From a virus: 53,467 nucleotides of DNA. The stretch covers positions 1 to 53,467 of the IMG/VR virus record IMGVR_UViG_3300035698_035346. One strand, given 5' to 3'. Shown here piece by piece: positions 23,863 to 30,858 of this stretch. The stretch's first letter is position 1. Each line of letters starts with the position of its first letter. The position numbers and the translations under genes were made by a program. The notes below the pieces were generated by a model, which had not been told where the DNA came from, made no database searches, and saw nothing but the letters and a program-made list of their open reading frames with translations.

Positions 23863-23960
23863 GCAGCATGAGACGGCTGTTTTGAGAACTCTGTCCTCAC
23901 GGTGTCATTGAAAGTTGCCCAGGGATACCTTACCGAATCTCATACACCAATTTTTACTGC
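23863..23960 (-). ncRNA. Candidate structured RNA (three-way junction)
   Basis: On the minus strand GCAG and ATGAGA pair with TCTCAT and CTGC at the other end. Inside, CGGT pairs with ACCG and TGAGGAC pairs with GTTCTCA around the loop AGA. This gives a closed three-way junction in a stretch without good ORFs, about 70 bases after tRNA-Trp. I do not recognise a known RNA class. The flanking bases to 24033 are AT-rich and show nothing else. Confidence 0.35.
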
Positions 23961-24033
23961 CTATGTTATTATTCGTTTATCTCTTCTTTGTAGTTTATTA
24001 TATATTATTTTTGTGATTTTTCATTATTTATTT

Positions 24034-24107
24034 TGGCAAGCCTACTAGGACTCGAACCTAGATAATTGGCTTTGGAGGCCAATATGTTTCCGTTACATCA
24101 TAGACTC
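24034..24107 (-). tRNA. tRNA-Trp (anticodon CCA)
   Basis: The 74-base cloverleaf has acceptor GAGTCTA/TAGGCTT, anticodon stem TTGGC/GCCAA with loop CTCCAAA (anticodon CCA), T-arm CTAGG-TTCGAGT-CCTAG, discriminator G and encoded CCA. It is nearly the same as tRNA-Gln at 9601-9674 outside the anticodon loop. Bases 24108-24212 beyond it hold no gene that I can support. Confidence 0.93.
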
Positions 24108-24212
24108 ATTTTAATAGGGAGGGAGGACAGTTTTAGTAGACATCAATTAATATTACCATTTCCGTCTCGGATAGGAAAGTTTATTCGTACGCATCTAAAC
24201 CTCGTCTATCGT

Positions 24213-24278
24213 CTAGCCTACTGACTCCCAATTTATATCATGAGCATCACTATCACCATAATCTCTTAAAGTTCTCAT
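24213..24278 (-). CDS. Possible micro-ORF (21 aa)
   Basis: The frame MRTLRDYGDSDAHDINWESV... starts by a TAATG overlap with the stop of the previous ORF, which supports coupled translation. It has no separate SD. Function unknown. Confidence 0.35.
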   Translation of the reverse strand: MRTLRDYGDSDAHDINWESVG

Positions 24279-24445
24279 TATATTTTATTACTTTCATAAG
24301 TTTTTTCAATATAATCTTTATAATAAGCATCTAACAAATCGTAACATTTATTAAACCCTATATCTCCATGAATTTTTATCCAATCATCAGCAGGATACTC
24401 TTTAGGTATTATCTTTCTTTCTGGCTTATCCAAAATTTCCACCAC
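24278..24445 (-). CDS. Small ORF with non-ATG start (about 51-55 aa)
   Basis: This frame (LDKPERKIIPKEYPADDWIK...) has no ATG. Possible starts are GTG at 24445 or 24442, or TTG at 24433 behind the SD-like GGTGG. It overlaps the upstream ORF and ends TAATG with the next one. The composition looks like real protein. No family recognised. Confidence 0.5.
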   Translation of the reverse strand: MVEILDKPERKIIPKEYPADDWIKIHGDIGFNKCYDLLDAYYKDYIEKTYESNKI

Positions 24446-24573
24446 TTTCTTTTGTAGTTTTTACAATCCTTATTTATATTCTTATGAAAAAAAGGAGGTC
24501 GAGTCCACAATACTATATGAATACCACAAGTATTATTAGGATAGAACTCACAATTTACACACTCTTTTTTCAT
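24409..24573 (-). CDS. Small cysteine/tryptophan-rich protein (54 aa)
   Basis: Starting 4 bases after GGAGG with a TGATG overlap, the protein has CVNCEFYPNNTC and a fourth cysteine (DCKNY), a likely metal site, then a basic, tryptophan-rich end (KRKWWKFW). Function unknown. Confidence 0.55.
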   Translation of the reverse strand: MKKECVNCEFYPNNTCGIHIVLWTRPPFFHKNINKDCKNYKRKWWKFWISQKER

Positions 24574-24758
24574 CAATCCTCCTTATAAAAAGTATCTTCA
24601 AAATCATTTCCAACATCTATTTCCTCAACATAAACATTTTTGTTACTACCATAAATAAATTCATATTTACTCCAATTTCTTAAAGCTTGCCAAAATCTTT
24701 GAGTTTTATTTGCTTTGCAATATTTAATAAAAGAATCTAAGCTTTTTTTACTTTTCAT
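24573..24758 (-). CDS. Hypothetical protein (61 aa)
   Basis: A basic N-terminal half (MKSKKSLDSFIKYCKANKTQ) and an acidic C-terminal half (EEIDVGNDFEDTFYKED). Its start overlaps the stop of a small membrane ORF (ATGA). No family recognised. Confidence 0.55.
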   Translation of the reverse strand: MKSKKSLDSFIKYCKANKTQRFWQALRNWSKYEFIYGSNKNVYVEEIDVGNDFEDTFYKED

Positions 24759-24934
24759 AATACTCCTACCAACTGCAACACAACTACTATTCCTAAAATT
24801 ATTGCTAAAGAAATAGGGTTAAACAGAACAGCCATTATACCCATAATCAATAATATTACTATTGCAAAGACACTACATATTATTCCTATAGTCATAACCA
24901 CGAAAAAATTTAAGATATTAAGTAGTGTTATCAT
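24755..24934 (-). CDS. Small membrane protein (59 aa)
   Basis: Almost entirely hydrophobic, with two probable transmembrane helices (residues about 10-35 and 40-58). AAGGA precedes the ATG by about 9 bases, the start overlaps the upstream ORF and the stop overlaps the next start. Function unknown. Confidence 0.55.
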   Translation of the reverse strand: MITLLNILNFFVVMTIGIICSVFAIVILLIMGIMAVLFNPISLAIILGIVVVLQLVGVL

Positions 24935-25067
24935 CTTTCTCTGTCCTTCCTAAACGTTGCAATATTAAGTTATTATCAATATCTAAATCTAGGGCATAGT
25001 ATTGTAAAGCTTTTTCTTCTTCAACTAAAACTGTTACTCTTTCTAAACATTTTAACTTTATCTGCAT
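24918..25067 (-). CDS. Small hypothetical protein (49 aa)
   Basis: MQIKLKCLERVTVLVEEEKA... starts 5 bases after AAGGAG and overlaps the downstream membrane ORF. It is charged and helical. No family recognised. Confidence 0.55.
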   Translation of the reverse strand: MQIKLKCLERVTVLVEEEKALQYYALDLDIDNNLILQRLGRTEKDDNTT

Positions 25068-25077
25068 TGTTCTCCTT

Positions 25078-25344
25078 TTATATTGTTATATTTAAATTAC
25101 CATTATCTTGACAACTATACTGTGCTGCCCCTGTACCATCCGACTCGCACCAAACTTTATAAGGCCATTCCCAATAAGATATATGGTCTCTATAAGTGAC
25201 AGGCCAATAATTATTAGCTGTTTCAGGTTCTCCAAACATTTCTTTTAGTAATCCATATAATTTCTTTGCTTGTTCTGGAGTTATTGAAATTTCTGCTCCA
25301 CCTAAATTCAAAGTGATTGTTTTGATTTCTATTTTATTTGACAT
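25078..25344 (-). CDS. Hypothetical protein (88 aa)
   Basis: Residues 1-40 include LNLGGAEISITPEQAKKLYG, a strand-plus-helix pattern common in small phage proteins; the rest is aromatic-rich (YWPVTYRDHISYWEWPYKVW). No function recognised. It follows the SbcC-like C-terminal gene. Confidence 0.6.
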   Translation of the reverse strand: MSNKIEIKTITLNLGGAEISITPEQAKKLYGLLKEMFGEPETANNYWPVTYRDHISYWEWPYKVWCESDGTGAAQYSCQDNGNLNITI

Positions 25345-25353
25345 GTTACTCCT

Positions 25354-25962
25354 TTATTTAATTTCTATGACATTATAAGCTGAATTTATTAACTCATTTT
25401 TATGTGTTACTAAGATTATTTGTCTGTTTATTTTTTTGGATAATACATTTAAAAACTCACTAGCATCTAATAAATATTGTTCGCTTAAATGTTTAAAACT
25501 CTCATCCAGTATTATTGGTCCTTCTATTCTAGGAGTATACAACTCTAAAAAAGCAACTCTTAAAGCCAAACTAACTATATCCAATACTCCACCTCCACTA
25601 GTATCTAAAGGATTTTGTGGTTCTGTTAAATCTTTGGTTTTAATATTGAAATCTACTTCTTGCAAGTTCCCTCTTCTACCAAACTCTAATTCAAATTTGT
25701 ATTCTGCTCCAAAGACATAATGTAAAGCATAAGTAACCATGCTTTCAAACTTTTCTTTCAAAGAAGCTTGAACAGATTTTTGAGCCAAATCTAAAATTTC
25801 TACTGCTTTCTTATATAGCAATTGATTCTCTGTTTCTGTTTCAATGCTAGAAGACAGTTCTTTTAGTTGAACTCCCAACAAATCATATTGTCCTTTGATT
25901 TCAGAAATTTTGTTTTGTAGTTTATCTTTATGTTCTTTTAGATTTCTAATATCTGTTTGCAT
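25354..25962 (-). CDS. SbcC/Rad50-like protein, C-terminal ATPase half
   Basis: Residues 1-80 form a coiled coil; residues 120-202 contain the ABC signature-like TSGGGVLDIVSLALR, Walker B GPIILDESFKHLS and the H-loop ILVTHKNEL, which are the C-terminal ATPase lobe of SbcC/Rad50 (T4 gp46). There is no Walker A. The N-terminal lobe is encoded at 28487-29758. The two lobes would have to assemble to bind ATP. A short coiled-coil protein (25938-26168) overlaps its start. Confidence 0.85.
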   Translation of the reverse strand: MQTDIRNLKEHKDKLQNKISEIKGQYDLLGVQLKELSSSIETETENQLLYKKAVEILDLAQKSVQASLKEKFESMVTYALHYVFGAEYKFELEFGRRGNLQEVDFNIKTKDLTEPQNPLDTSGGGVLDIVSLALRVAFLELYTPRIEGPIILDESFKHLSEQYLLDASEFLNVLSKKINRQIILVTHKNELINSAYNVIEIK

Positions 25963-26168
25963 TCTTCAATATCCTTTGTTAATTCTTCTTCTTTTTCTAC
26001 TAACCAAGCATCTACTGTGTCTTCTGTTAAATCATGTTCCTTGAGTTCAGCAACAAGTTCATCTTTTTCTTCAACCAGATTGCGTTGTCTTTCTTCAAGT
26101 TTAGCTTTTTCTAGTTTGTTCTTTTCTACTACTTGTGTTATTCGTTCTATTTCTTGTTTAAAGTCCAT
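25938..26168 (-). CDS. Coiled-coil protein (76 aa), probable SbcC arm segment
   Basis: The sequence is nearly all charged heptads (KLEKAKLEERQRNLVEEKDE). It overlaps the start of the SbcC-like C-terminal gene by 25 bases in another frame, so it may be a separate part of the Rad50-like arm or a remnant of one formerly continuous protein. Confidence 0.6.
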   Translation of the reverse strand: MDFKQEIERITQVVEKNKLEKAKLEERQRNLVEEKDELVAELKEHDLTEDTVDAWLVEKEEELTKDIEECKQILEI

Positions 26169-26346
26169 TTATTTCTCCTTGTCTATTAATTTACAAAAAC
26201 CACCTTCAAGCCTTGGAGCACCAGAAGGATAGGTCTCACTTACCGTCTTCCAAGCCATACATTCTTCTTCTATACAATCAATTGGTTTCCTATAATATTT
26301 ATCAATATAAAAAATCTTTCTGAATAAAAGGACACTTCTTGCTCAT
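26169..26346 (-). pseudogene. Frame-disrupted small cysteine-motif gene
   Basis: An ATG at 26346 behind AAGGAG opens MSKKCPFIQKDFLY and then stops. If one base of the T6 run (minus strand; A6 at 26309-26314) is skipped, the frame continues through IDKYYRKPIDCIEEECMAWK to FCKLIDKEK and a TAA just before the next gene, giving about 58 residues of the same cysteine pattern as the ORF at 18420-18548. The 178-base length is exactly one base over a whole number of codons. It may be a mutation, a sequencing error or a slippage site. Confidence 0.7.
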
Positions 26347-26937
26347 CTAAAACTCCTTAACATAAATTAATTTTGGTTTACCTGTTTTTACTTCTGCTTC
26401 TCCAGTTTTAATTGCTTCTCTCAATCTATAACTATAAGGTCTATCTATAGTTAAACTTCGCATATGGTATCTTTTATCTCCCCACATTACATACTTTGAC
26501 TTACCTGTCTCACCTAACAAAGTAAATCCTGTAGCCTTATATATCGTTCCTACATGTCCTACTGTTTTGTCAGCAAAGGTTAATATCCCTTTTACTTCTT
26601 TATAATTTTTCTTTAGCCACCACATACACTTAGCTAAAAAATAACTCTCTGTGTTCTTAGGGGCTTTATCTACACAACAAAATCTTCTTAAATCAAGTAA
26701 TCCTTCATGTTTCTTTTGATGTCTAGGAGGACCAAATGTTGCAGCCCCTATTAGTGTATCTTTCCAGTATAAACCAAGATTAAATTTTATGTCGCCACCT
26801 ATATGGTCTGTTTTATAATGAAACAATTTATATATTTGAACCGCATCAGACCACTTGCATTCTTTAACTTTGAACTGGAGCGGAGAGGTCGGAATTGAAC
26901 CGCCATCATATGTCTGGAAGGACATGCGTTCTGCCAT
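26347..26937 (-). CDS. Mom-like (GNAT-fold) DNA modification protein 1
   Basis: The core resembles phage Mu Mom-type proteins: NLGLYWKDTLIGAATFGPP, LLDLRRFCC, ESYFLAKCMWWLKKNYKEVK, ILTFADKTVGHVGTIYKATGF and a last YVMWGDKRYHMRS. Mom modifies adenine in DNA using acetyl-CoA and protects from restriction. Only the starts at the far N-terminus (26937, or ATG at 26925) are available, and these codons (MAERMSFQTYDGG...) are encoded by the tRNA-Gly-like sequence; the family-like region begins about residue 22. The SD GGAG also lies within the tRNA-like acceptor. A second paralogue is at 39796-40446. Confidence 0.75.
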   Translation of the reverse strand: MAERMSFQTYDGGSIPTSPLQFKVKECKWSDAVQIYKLFHYKTDHIGGDIKFNLGLYWKDTLIGAATFGPPRHQKKHEGLLDLRRFCCVDKAPKNTESYFLAKCMWWLKKNYKEVKGILTFADKTVGHVGTIYKATGFTLLGETGKSKYVMWGDKRYHMRSLTIDRPYSYRLREAIKTGEAEVKTGKPKLIYVKEF

Positions 26938-26951
26938 TAAACTATCTCCGC
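26876..26951 (-). tRNA. tRNA-Gly-like sequence (anticodon TCC), possibly degenerate
   Basis: Acceptor GCGGAGA/TCTCCGC, D-arm GTTT-AATGGCA-GAAC, discriminator T and encoded CCA fit tRNA-Gly(TCC). The anticodon stem ATGTC/GACAT leaves only a 6-base loop (CTTCCA), and the T-arm has a mismatch and an extra base before the acceptor. It overlaps the end of one CDS and the start of the next, with TAATG lying in the D-arm. It may be decaying or have a second role. Confidence 0.65.
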
Positions 26952-27368
26952 CTTATTTTCTATTTTTCTTAACTCTTTCAATACTTCTGATGGAAATCTT
27001 TTATTGTACTTTTTAAAAGCTACTTCAACATCACTAACTGTTAAGTCTTTAGAAACTTTATTTGCTTTCTTCTTTAGTTCATTAATCATTGCATCACAAA
27101 TAGAACAATTGCTATTAGGTGTTTGATGTTTAGAACAAATACTAGTTATGTTATGTTTCTGTTGCCATTTAAATATTTCTTCTGTTATATGCTCTATTAT
27201 TGCTTCATAATTTTTCTGCGAATCAAATAGTGCTTTAGCTACTTCTTCAAGATTGCCTACCTTGTAAGAGTCTCTACCATATTCTGTATCTTCTGTTGCA
27301 TATAAATCTAACATTATCTCTTCAATTACAACTAAACCTTCTGGTTTTGTTTCTTTCTTTTTCTTCAT
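26937..27368 (-). CDS. Hypothetical protein (143 aa)
   Basis: I do not recognise this protein. A C-x10-C-x2-C cluster with a nearby H (CSKHQTPNSNCSICDAMIN, about residues 86-104) may bind zinc; the rest is helical. Its last four codons (AEIV) and stop are in the 5' part of the tRNA-Gly-like sequence. The start overlaps the stop of the SbcD-like gene. Confidence 0.6.
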   Translation of the reverse strand: MKKKKETKPEGLVVIEEIMLDLYATEDTEYGRDSYKVGNLEEVAKALFDSQKNYEAIIEHITEEIFKWQQKHNITSICSKHQTPNSNCSICDAMINELKKKANKVSKDLTVSDVEVAFKKYNKRFPSEVLKELRKIENKAEIV

Positions 27369-28339
27369 AATTTCTCCTTTGTCTTGCTTAGTCTGTCTAT
27401 TATTTCGTCTACAACCTTTTCGTTGTCTCCGTCTAGCTTTGTTCCAATATCTTTAATTAAACCTAACAAATCTAATTCTTCTAAACCAATGTCTTGTAAT
27501 GAATCAATAAAATCATTTAAATTGGTTTCTTGTTCCTTAGCTTCCTTTATTTTTTCTAAATCAAATATTTCTTCTACTGGTCTAGCACACTTTAATTTAA
27601 TGATTTCGTATTCATTTTTATCTGTATCAAAAAATATAACTTTTGGAACTCTTGTTACATCATTTTTGCTTACTGTTTTTCTTGCTAAAGCTCCAATAGA
27701 AATAAAGGTTGTCTTGTCTTTCTTTATAACTCCAAAGTCTTGATGATTATGACTTACTAGTATGTAATCAAAATCAGTTTTAAATTCTTTTACAGGTACA
27801 TGTTTAGCACTAAAAGGTAATTTCTTTGGTGTAATTAAAGCATGTGGTACACCTATTTTTAGTTTATCTGTTTTCTTAGAACAATAAAAACCGTTCTCTA
27901 ATATTTCTTCGTCTATGTTGTGGTTATAATCATATCCTTCTATTACACAACTATCGTCTTCTAAGAGGTTTTGTTTGTTCAGCCTATTAAAAGTATTGCT
28001 TCTTCTAAAGATATGATACATTATACTAGCTTTAGATAAGTCAACATTATGACCAATTAATGTATGATTTCCCTGGACAGAGTATACAGGCAAACCATTT
28101 TCTTCAAAGATATCAACAAACTCATCGGCAACAGCTAAAGAAACAAAAGGAGAATCAAAATTATCTCCACCGCTTATTAAACAATCACACTTATATTTTT
28201 TAGACAAATCACAAACTTCTTGATTCTTATCTAAAATGTCTTGAGTAAAGTCCCCAATACGATTTTTTGGGTTCGTTCCTCTTAAATGACCGTCGGTGAA
28301 ATACAAAAATTTAATGACTAGTCTCCTTTTTTCTTCCAT
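27365..28339 (-). CDS. SbcD/Mre11-like nuclease (T4 gp47-like)
   Basis: The 324-residue metallophosphoesterase has the motifs FTDGHLRG (DxH), SGGDNFDSP (GDxxD), VQGNHTLIG (GNH) and VSHNHQDFG (HxH) in family order. SbcD/Mre11 cuts DNA ends with its SbcC/Rad50 partner, here encoded in pieces on both sides. The ATG at 28339 has no SD; a good AAGGAG stands 7 bases before an ATT at residue 9, so translation may start there. Role: double-strand break processing and phage recombination. Confidence 0.88.
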   Translation of the reverse strand: MEEKRRLVIKFLYFTDGHLRGTNPKNRIGDFTQDILDKNQEVCDLSKKYKCDCLISGGDNFDSPFVSLAVADEFVDIFEENGLPVYSVQGNHTLIGHNVDLSKASIMYHIFRRSNTFNRLNKQNLLEDDSCVIEGYDYNHNIDEEILENGFYCSKKTDKLKIGVPHALITPKKLPFSAKHVPVKEFKTDFDYILVSHNHQDFGVIKKDKTTFISIGALARKTVSKNDVTRVPKVIFFDTDKNEYEIIKLKCARPVEEIFDLEKIKEAKEQETNLNDFIDSLQDIGLEELDLLGLIKDIGTKLDGDNEKVVDEIIDRLSKTKEKL

Positions 28340-28490
28340 TATATATTTGATAACAATCCATTATTAAAAATAGAGCAAAGGTAATAACTAAACCTTGTTG
28401 TGACTGTTCATTCATAGGTTCAAACAGATTCCAATGTTTACTCATAAGTTCTATCCACATAAGACTAATAAAAAATAAAAGGGTTCTCAT
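28311..28490 (-). CDS. Small membrane protein between SbcC and SbcD genes (59 aa)
   Basis: Two hydrophobic segments (MRTLLFFISLMWIELM and GLVITFALFLIMDC) suggest two membrane helices. It starts by ATGA overlap with the SbcC N-terminal gene, behind AAGGAG, and ends inside the start of the SbcD-like gene. Function unknown. Confidence 0.55.
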   Translation of the reverse strand: MRTLLFFISLMWIELMSKHWNLFEPMNEQSQQGLVITFALFLIMDCYQIYNGRKKETSH

Positions 28491-29758
28491 AACTTAATCT
28501 CCTTTAAACATTCTTCAGTTATTGGCTGAAAACAAACAGGACAAGTCTTTTGCTCTTTTAGTAACTCTTTATACTTTAAAACATTACTTCTTATTTCTTC
28601 TTTTACCAACATTAAATCCGCAGTCTGTAATTCTATATCTTCTGTTGTTGTACTCAATTCACTTTGTATGTGTTGTATTTTTTTATACTTGTCACTTAGT
28701 TCTTTTAAATTATTTAATTTGTTATCCTTTATAGATTGAATCTTATTCTTTTGTTCTTCTATAGTGCTTAATAATTCTGCATTGGTTTTATACTTGTTAT
28801 ACACATCATTAATTTCACTCAAAAGATTTGTAGCTAATTGTAAATTATTTAATCTGGAATCAGATATAATGTTTTGATTACAAATACCTTCCATTGTTTC
28901 CATTATTAAACAATCATTTTTACCAATCTTACTAAACAGCTCTTTAATTATATCGTGCTGTTGAGTAACTTTTTTTAACTCTTCTAATTTAGTTTCATCT
29001 AAACTTTTTAAACCTTTAATGTCTTCTATTGTTTTAGTATAGAGTTCTTTTTTTTTATTAATTGCTTCAATACAACCTTTTGTTTCTAGGTATTCTTTAT
29101 TTATTTCTTCTATTTTTGTATAGATAGTATCTACTAAATCATAGTTATCTGTTATAACTTCGTAGTCTGTTTTAACTGTCATGAAGGTGTGTTCTTTTTC
29201 GTCAAAATCGCTTTGTTTACTTTTGATATTTCTCTGTGTTCTCAATATATCTTTATTAAAGCCTTGATTAATTCCATCTAAAACATCATTACCTGTCAGC
29301 TTATTTAAAGCTTTCATTCTAAAAATACCAGCTTCACTTAGTAAAAAAGGCATCCCTAATTGCTGTGAAACATTTAATATAACTGAATTTTTATCGTCCA
29401 CATCTAACTTATTACACTTTAGAACGTTTTTTATATCTTCAGGTATTTCTTTTCCTATAGAATCATATTTATATTCTTTACCATCCTTATATAATACATA
29501 AGCATTAATAGATTTTGATTTAATACGTTCTACTTGAATACCATTATCTAAAGTTATTTTAACACTGGTTTGTTTTGTACCAGTTTTTCTAACAACATCC
29601 CCTGGTATTTCGCAATACAGTATCCACAACAAACTACGGATAAAACAACTTTTCCCTGTGTCGCTCCCTCCGTGAACAATATTAACCTTATCGGTTAAGT
29701 CTATTTTTAAGGAAGCATGTTTTTGAAAATTCTTTAATTCAATTTGTGTAATCCACAT
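28487..29758 (-). CDS. SbcC/Rad50-like protein, N-terminal half with zinc hook
   Basis: The 423-residue protein begins WITQIELKNFQKHASLKI and has Walker A VHGGSDTGKSCFIRSLLW (about 29-46), followed by Q-loop LSEAGIF-like region, a long coiled coil (about 170-400) and CPVCFQPIT near the C-terminus, the zinc-hook motif at the tip of Rad50 arms. It stops right after the hook. The returning arm and C-terminal ATPase lobe are encoded separately at 25354-26168. So the Rad50 homologue is split at the hook. Partner: SbcD-like gene next door. Confidence 0.88.
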   Translation of the reverse strand: MWITQIELKNFQKHASLKIDLTDKVNIVHGGSDTGKSCFIRSLLWILYCEIPGDVVRKTGTKQTSVKITLDNGIQVERIKSKSINAYVLYKDGKEYKYDSIGKEIPEDIKNVLKCNKLDVDDKNSVILNVSQQLGMPFLLSEAGIFRMKALNKLTGNDVLDGINQGFNKDILRTQRNIKSKQSDFDEKEHTFMTVKTDYEVITDNYDLVDTIYTKIEEINKEYLETKGCIEAINKKKELYTKTIEDIKGLKSLDETKLEELKKVTQQHDIIKELFSKIGKNDCLIMETMEGICNQNIISDSRLNNLQLATNLLSEINDVYNKYKTNAELLSTIEEQKNKIQSIKDNKLNNLKELSDKYKKIQHIQSELSTTTEDIELQTADLMLVKEEIRSNVLKYKELLKEQKTCPVCFQPITEECLKEIKL

Positions 29759-29769
29759 ATGGTTCTATC

Positions 29770-30129
29770 CTAAAAGTTTGGGTCTTCGTTTATAAAGTGT
29801 GTTGTATAAGTATTCAGAGCATCGTCCATATAAGCAGACATTTTATAAAAAGTAAATTCTATATTTTGTGAATCAATAAATTCACCTCTATAAATTTTAA
29901 TCTTACAAAATTTACCTTTAGGAAATTTTAGATTGCATTTTAATACTGCTGATGATTCGTATCCATTTCTAACTTTTATGTCTAAAGAATCAATTCGACC
30001 TTCGCCAGTTAAGCATCTCAATCTGTCTGGACATTTCTTACAAACTGTTTCTTGTAAGTTAGAAAAGCTTATAGCATTTTTGTTAACGTTAACTATAAAA
30101 GGTTTTTTTATTCTTTGTTCTACGTCCAT
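29770..30129 (-). CDS. Hypothetical protein with CxxCxxRLRCLT motif
   Basis: TVCKKCPDRLRCLTGEGRID (about 28-47) matches the motif in three other ORFs of the window. The remaining sequence is beta-rich. It lies 11 bases upstream of the SbcC N-terminal gene. The cysteines may bind metal. Function unknown. Confidence 0.6.
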   Translation of the reverse strand: MDVEQRIKKPFIVNVNKNAISFSNLQETVCKKCPDRLRCLTGEGRIDSLDIKVRNGYESSAVLKCNLKFPKGKFCKIKIYRGEFIDSQNIEFTFYKMSAYMDDALNTYTTHFINEDPNF

Positions 30130-30130
30130 C

Positions 30131-30538
30131 TTAATCCTTTAACATTGAAATAGCTTTGTTTTTTGTTGTTGTAGTTAATCCAATATAAATATTAGTTTTT
30201 ACTAGATACTTACTACACCCATAATCTTTTATATCGTGTTCTTCATCATCCAAAATAATATACTTTTCTATTTCTGGATGTTCTTCTAAATAGGTTTCTA
30301 TTTCTTCTCCCCTATCTCTACTACCCAGTCTAGAGGTTACACCTTTGATTTTAAAGCCTAAGATTTCTTCTAGGTGTGCATTAGTACTGCCGACCCTCCA
30401 ACTAGAAGAAACCACAACTTCGGCTTGTGTACTGTCTAGAATGTCTTGTAGGTGTTTCATAGTTCTTTTGTTGGGTTTATCAAACGAGTTTTCCATCGTT
30501 ACAATGACACCATCAAAATCTAAAAATATACACTTCAT
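30131..30538 (-). CDS. HAD-superfamily hydrolase-like protein
   Basis: KCIFLDFDGVIV (motif I), VVVSSSWRVGS (motif II) and KYIILDDEEHDI (motif IV) mark a HAD protein of the small SSSWR-containing group found in phages and RNA-repair-associated proteins. Probably a phosphatase on a nucleotide or nucleic-acid end. It overlaps the upstream small gene by 4 bases. Confidence 0.78.
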   Translation of the reverse strand: MKCIFLDFDGVIVTMENSFDKPNKRTMKHLQDILDSTQAEVVVSSSWRVGSTNAHLEEILGFKIKGVTSRLGSRDRGEEIETYLEEHPEIEKYIILDDEEHDIKDYGCSKYLVKTNIYIGLTTTTKNKAISMLKD

Positions 30539-30780
30539 TGTTTTAAATATTCTAGTAATTCAATTAGTTTACTTTTTTCGTGTAAAATAATACCATCTAA
30601 ACAACACTCTTTGCCTCTTAAAACTAAAATAGCTTTTTTTAATCTGTTCCAAAAACTATAATGATGTAAATCTGTAATCAAGTCAATATATAATTCTTTT
30701 GTTCCCTCATCCTCGACAGTTATAAAAGAAATATAATGTGTTCCTCCTATACAATCACATCTTAACGTTTTATCTTTCAT
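30535..30780 (-). CDS. Hypothetical protein (81 aa)
   Basis: First gene after promoter P2. It has CDC near residue 8 and KECCLD near residue 56, otherwise no motif. No family recognised. Confidence 0.6.
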   Translation of the reverse strand: MKDKTLRCDCIGGTHYISFITVEDEGTKELYIDLITDLHHYSFWNRLKKAILVLRGKECCLDGIILHEKSKLIELLEYLKQ

Positions 30781-30804
30781 TTGTTTCCCTCTTCTTTCAC
30801 CCTT

Positions 30805-30833
30805 ATTATATCACACTTACCTCACAATAGTAA
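30805..30833 (-). promoter_or_regulatory. Sigma70-type promoter P2
   Basis: TTACTA (30828-30833), 17 bases, TATAAT (30805-30810), then AAGGGTGAAAGAAG. The block from about 30795 to 30862, including TTAGTTAATA upstream, also occurs at 52464-52528. Confidence 0.87.
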
Positions 30834-30858
30834 CTATTATTAACTAACTTTTTCATTC

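Noticed and set aside
24108-24212. Very short frames (10-13 codons) between tRNA-Trp and the next ORF
   Set aside because: They lack SD sites and overlaps and are no more than chance would give.
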